NCBI GenBank assembly: GCA_028282395.1
Contig: JANQHY010000282.1
Coordinates: 1-6,310, forward strand
Reading direction: 5' to 3'
DNA from: Gammaproteobacteria bacterium
Lineage (GTDB): Bacteria > Pseudomonadota > Gammaproteobacteria > UBA12402
Length of the DNA stretch: 6,310 bases
Part shown: in pieces, positions 4,885 to 6,310 of the stretch
Layout: the number at the start of each line of letters is the position of its first letter
Numbering within the stretch: position 1 is the stretch's first letter
Made by a program: the position numbers and the translations under genes
Notes under the pieces: generated by a model
Told to the model about the DNA's origin: nothing
Database searches by the model: none
Seen by the model: the letters and a program-made list of their open reading frames with translations, nothing else

Positions 4885-6310
4885 ATGACAAAAAGTAAAA
4901 GAAGCCCATGGTGGATTTTTATTGGCTGTAGTTTAATGGTACTGTTAGTTAATATTGATACTACCATTGTTAATCTTGCCTTAGCGACAATTGCTAAAGA
5001 TTTACATGCTAGCTTAGTAAAAATACAGTGGGTGATTAATGCGTATTTGCTAGCAACAACGATATTTTTTATTATTGGTGGCAAACTTGCCGATATCTAC
5101 GGTGCAAAACGAATTTTTCTAATTGGCACACTGCTGTTTGCTATGGCGTCATTAGTTGCGGGTATATCGGTTAATTTTCCTATGTTACTGATTGGCAGAG
5201 TCATCCAGGGTATTGGTTTTGCTTTCACCTTAAGCCTAGCATTCATTATGGTAACCAATGTTTTTCCTGATGAACAGCGTGGTCTTGTTGTTGGATTAAC
5301 GGTAACAATGACTGGACTGGGGCGGGCATTAGGGCCGACGGTTGGTGGCGCAATACTAGAAGAGTTCAATTGGCATTGGATATTCTTAATCAATGTGCCG
5401 TTGTGTATTATTTCCTTGCTCATCATAACTTTTTTTGCGCAGTCGCAGCGGCAACAGGTGGAAAAACAGAAGCTAGATTTTTTTGGTATGATTTTGCTTG
5501 GTTTGGCCATTACAGCTTTACTATTGGCTTTTAGTGCATTGACACATAGGAGTATTAATTTTATCCATTTCTCCTTAAGTTTAATCCTAAGTTTTCTTCT
5601 CTTCGCTATTTTTTATTGGCAGGAGGGTAGAATAGAAGCACCACTGGTTAACTTCAAACTATTCAAACAGCCAAACTATTTATTAATCGTAACGATTCGT
5701 TTCTTTTATCAGTATGCTTATGGTGCATTTCTATTCTTTATTCCACTATTCTTGCAAAATCTGTTGGGCTATTCGCCGCTTGTTGCTGGATTAATGATAT
5801 TGGTTTTTTCTGCCTTTCTTGCGATTTTATCGCCCATTACAGGTATATGGTGTGATCAATCAGGCTATAAACCACCGATTGTGTTCTCTTCAATCGTTAG
5901 CTTTTTTGGCTATTTATTGCTTATTCATCTAACGCATGCAACGCCTTTATACATTATTCTTTTAGGCCTCGCTTTTTGTGGTATATGCTCTGGCACAATG
6001 GTTTCAAGTAGTAATAATGCAACGGTGGCATCACTGCCGAAATCAAGTAAAGGAGAGGGGTTGGGGATATTCTTTACGGCGGCATTTATTGGGTTATCAC
6101 TAGGTGTCGCAGCGAGTGGCGCAGAAGTTAATTTTATTAGCATGCATCATCTTGTCACTGCTGAGCCAAATCTTGCCAATACGCTAGCACCTACGACATT
6201 TGCTATGTTGCATCGTGCAGCGAATGGGACTATGCCGCTGAGTCAATTAACAACATTAGTTGACCCAGCAATTAAGCAGCTTGCGCAACAGAGTTTTTCG
6301 CGTGAAGTCG
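4885..6310 (+). CDS. DHA2 family (EmrB/QacA-like) MFS drug exporter, 3' end outside window
   Basis: This is an inner-membrane drug:H+ antiporter of the 14-helix DHA2 family, and 475 residues are visible. TM1 ends with the family signature NIDTTIVNLAL (23-33), followed by IQWVINAYLLA (47-57). Motif A is GGKLADIYGAKR (65-76). Motif B includes Arg105 (LIGRVIQGIG). Motif C is GLGRALGPTVGG (144-155), followed by WIFLINVP (165-172). Alternating hydrophobic spans continue to about residue 415. The last visible part looks like the long periplasmic loop before TM14, so perhaps 30-60 residues are missing at the right edge. GAAGA (4873-4877) supports ATG 4885. An in-frame ATG at 4861 would add eight residues but has only AGG two bases upstream. 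No HlyD-type (EmrA) partner is visible upstream; it could lie downstream. The substrate is unknown. The family is secure, the specific gene name is not. Confidence 0.93.
   Translation, partial: MTKSKRSPWWIFIGCSLMVLLVNIDTTIVNLALATIAKDLHASLVKIQWVINAYLLATTIFFIIGGKLADIYGAKRIFLIGTLLFAMASLVAGISVNFPMLLIGRVIQGIGFAFTLSLAFIMVTNVFPDEQRGLVVGLTVTMTGLGRALGPTVGGAILEEFNWHWIFLINVPLCIISLLIITFFAQSQRQQVEKQKLDFFGMILLGLAITALLLAFSALTHRSINFIHFSLSLILSFLLFAIFYWQEGRIEAPLVNFKLFKQPNYLLIVTIRFFYQYAYGAFLFFIPLFLQNLLGYSPLVAGLMILVFSAFLAILSPITGIWCDQSGYKPPIVFSSIVSFFGYLLLIHLTHATPLYIILLGLAFCGICSGTMVSSSNNATVASLPKSSKGEGLGIFFTAAFIGLSLGVAASGAEVNFISMHHLVTAEPNLANTLAPTTFAMLHRAANGTMPLSQLTTLVDPAIKQLAQQSFSREV

Noticed and set aside
5097..5510. 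137-aa open frame on the minus strand inside the exporter gene
   Set aside because: It is antisense to a clearly coding DHA2 transporter frame, has Pro/Ser/Cys-rich low-quality composition, and shows no protein family pattern. It is a shadow frame, as are the minus frames at 4848-5084 and 5925-6143.
1..6310. CRISPR arrays, tRNA or rRNA genes, insertion sequences, attachment sites
   Set aside because: No regularly spaced direct repeats, cloverleaf-like segments, transposase frames or terminal inverted repeats were seen in reading both strands.

Overview
The window looks like chromosomal DNA of a Gram-negative gammaproteobacterium. GC is roughly low-forties percent by eye and codon use is AT-leaning. 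Promoters resemble sigma70 sites. Three genes encode Sec signal peptides, and one of these is a predicted outer-membrane beta-barrel protein. The Tag-type glycosylase and the DHA2-type exporter do not fix the genus. A tentative resemblance of the 67-aa protein to small proteins of the Legionella/Coxiella group would fit a host-associated Legionellales-like bacterium, but this is inference.

Layout, left to right: (1) 1-141, minus strand: the N-terminal 47 codons of tag (DNA-3-methyladenine glycosylase I), cut by the left edge. (2) 142-270: a divergent intergenic region with back-to-back promoters. (3) 271-474, plus: a 67-aa charged cytosolic protein with a GTG start. (4) 537-1184, plus: a 215-aa secreted four-cysteine protein of unknown function. 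(5) 1197-4349, minus, convergent with the previous gene and only 12 bp from it: a 1050-aa surface protein. It has a signal peptide, an N-terminal barrel of about 12 strands, a linker/Ig-like region, four repeats of about 105 residues each carrying a close cysteine pair, and a separate C-terminal domain. The layout resembles intimin/invasin-type (type Ve) adhesins, although the barrel is not a textbook match. (6) 4350-4595: an AT-rich divergent control region with two perfect 7-bp-arm dyads. (7) 4596-4685, plus: a 29-codon gene with an ideal Shine-Dalgarno sequence, encoding a Sec signal peptide followed only by the seven-residue tail CCVCPTC. (8) 4686-4884: an AT-rich leader region. (9) 4885 to the right edge, plus: a DHA2 (EmrB/QacA-like) 14-TMS drug exporter, truncated by the window.

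The most notable parts are the cysteine-rich micropeptide gene, which is divergent from the surface protein and lies upstream of the exporter, and the Cys-pair repeats of the surface protein. The genes do not form one obvious pathway. The common theme is the cell envelope (secreted protein, surface adhesin-like protein, secreted micropeptide, exporter) beside a housekeeping DNA-repair gene.
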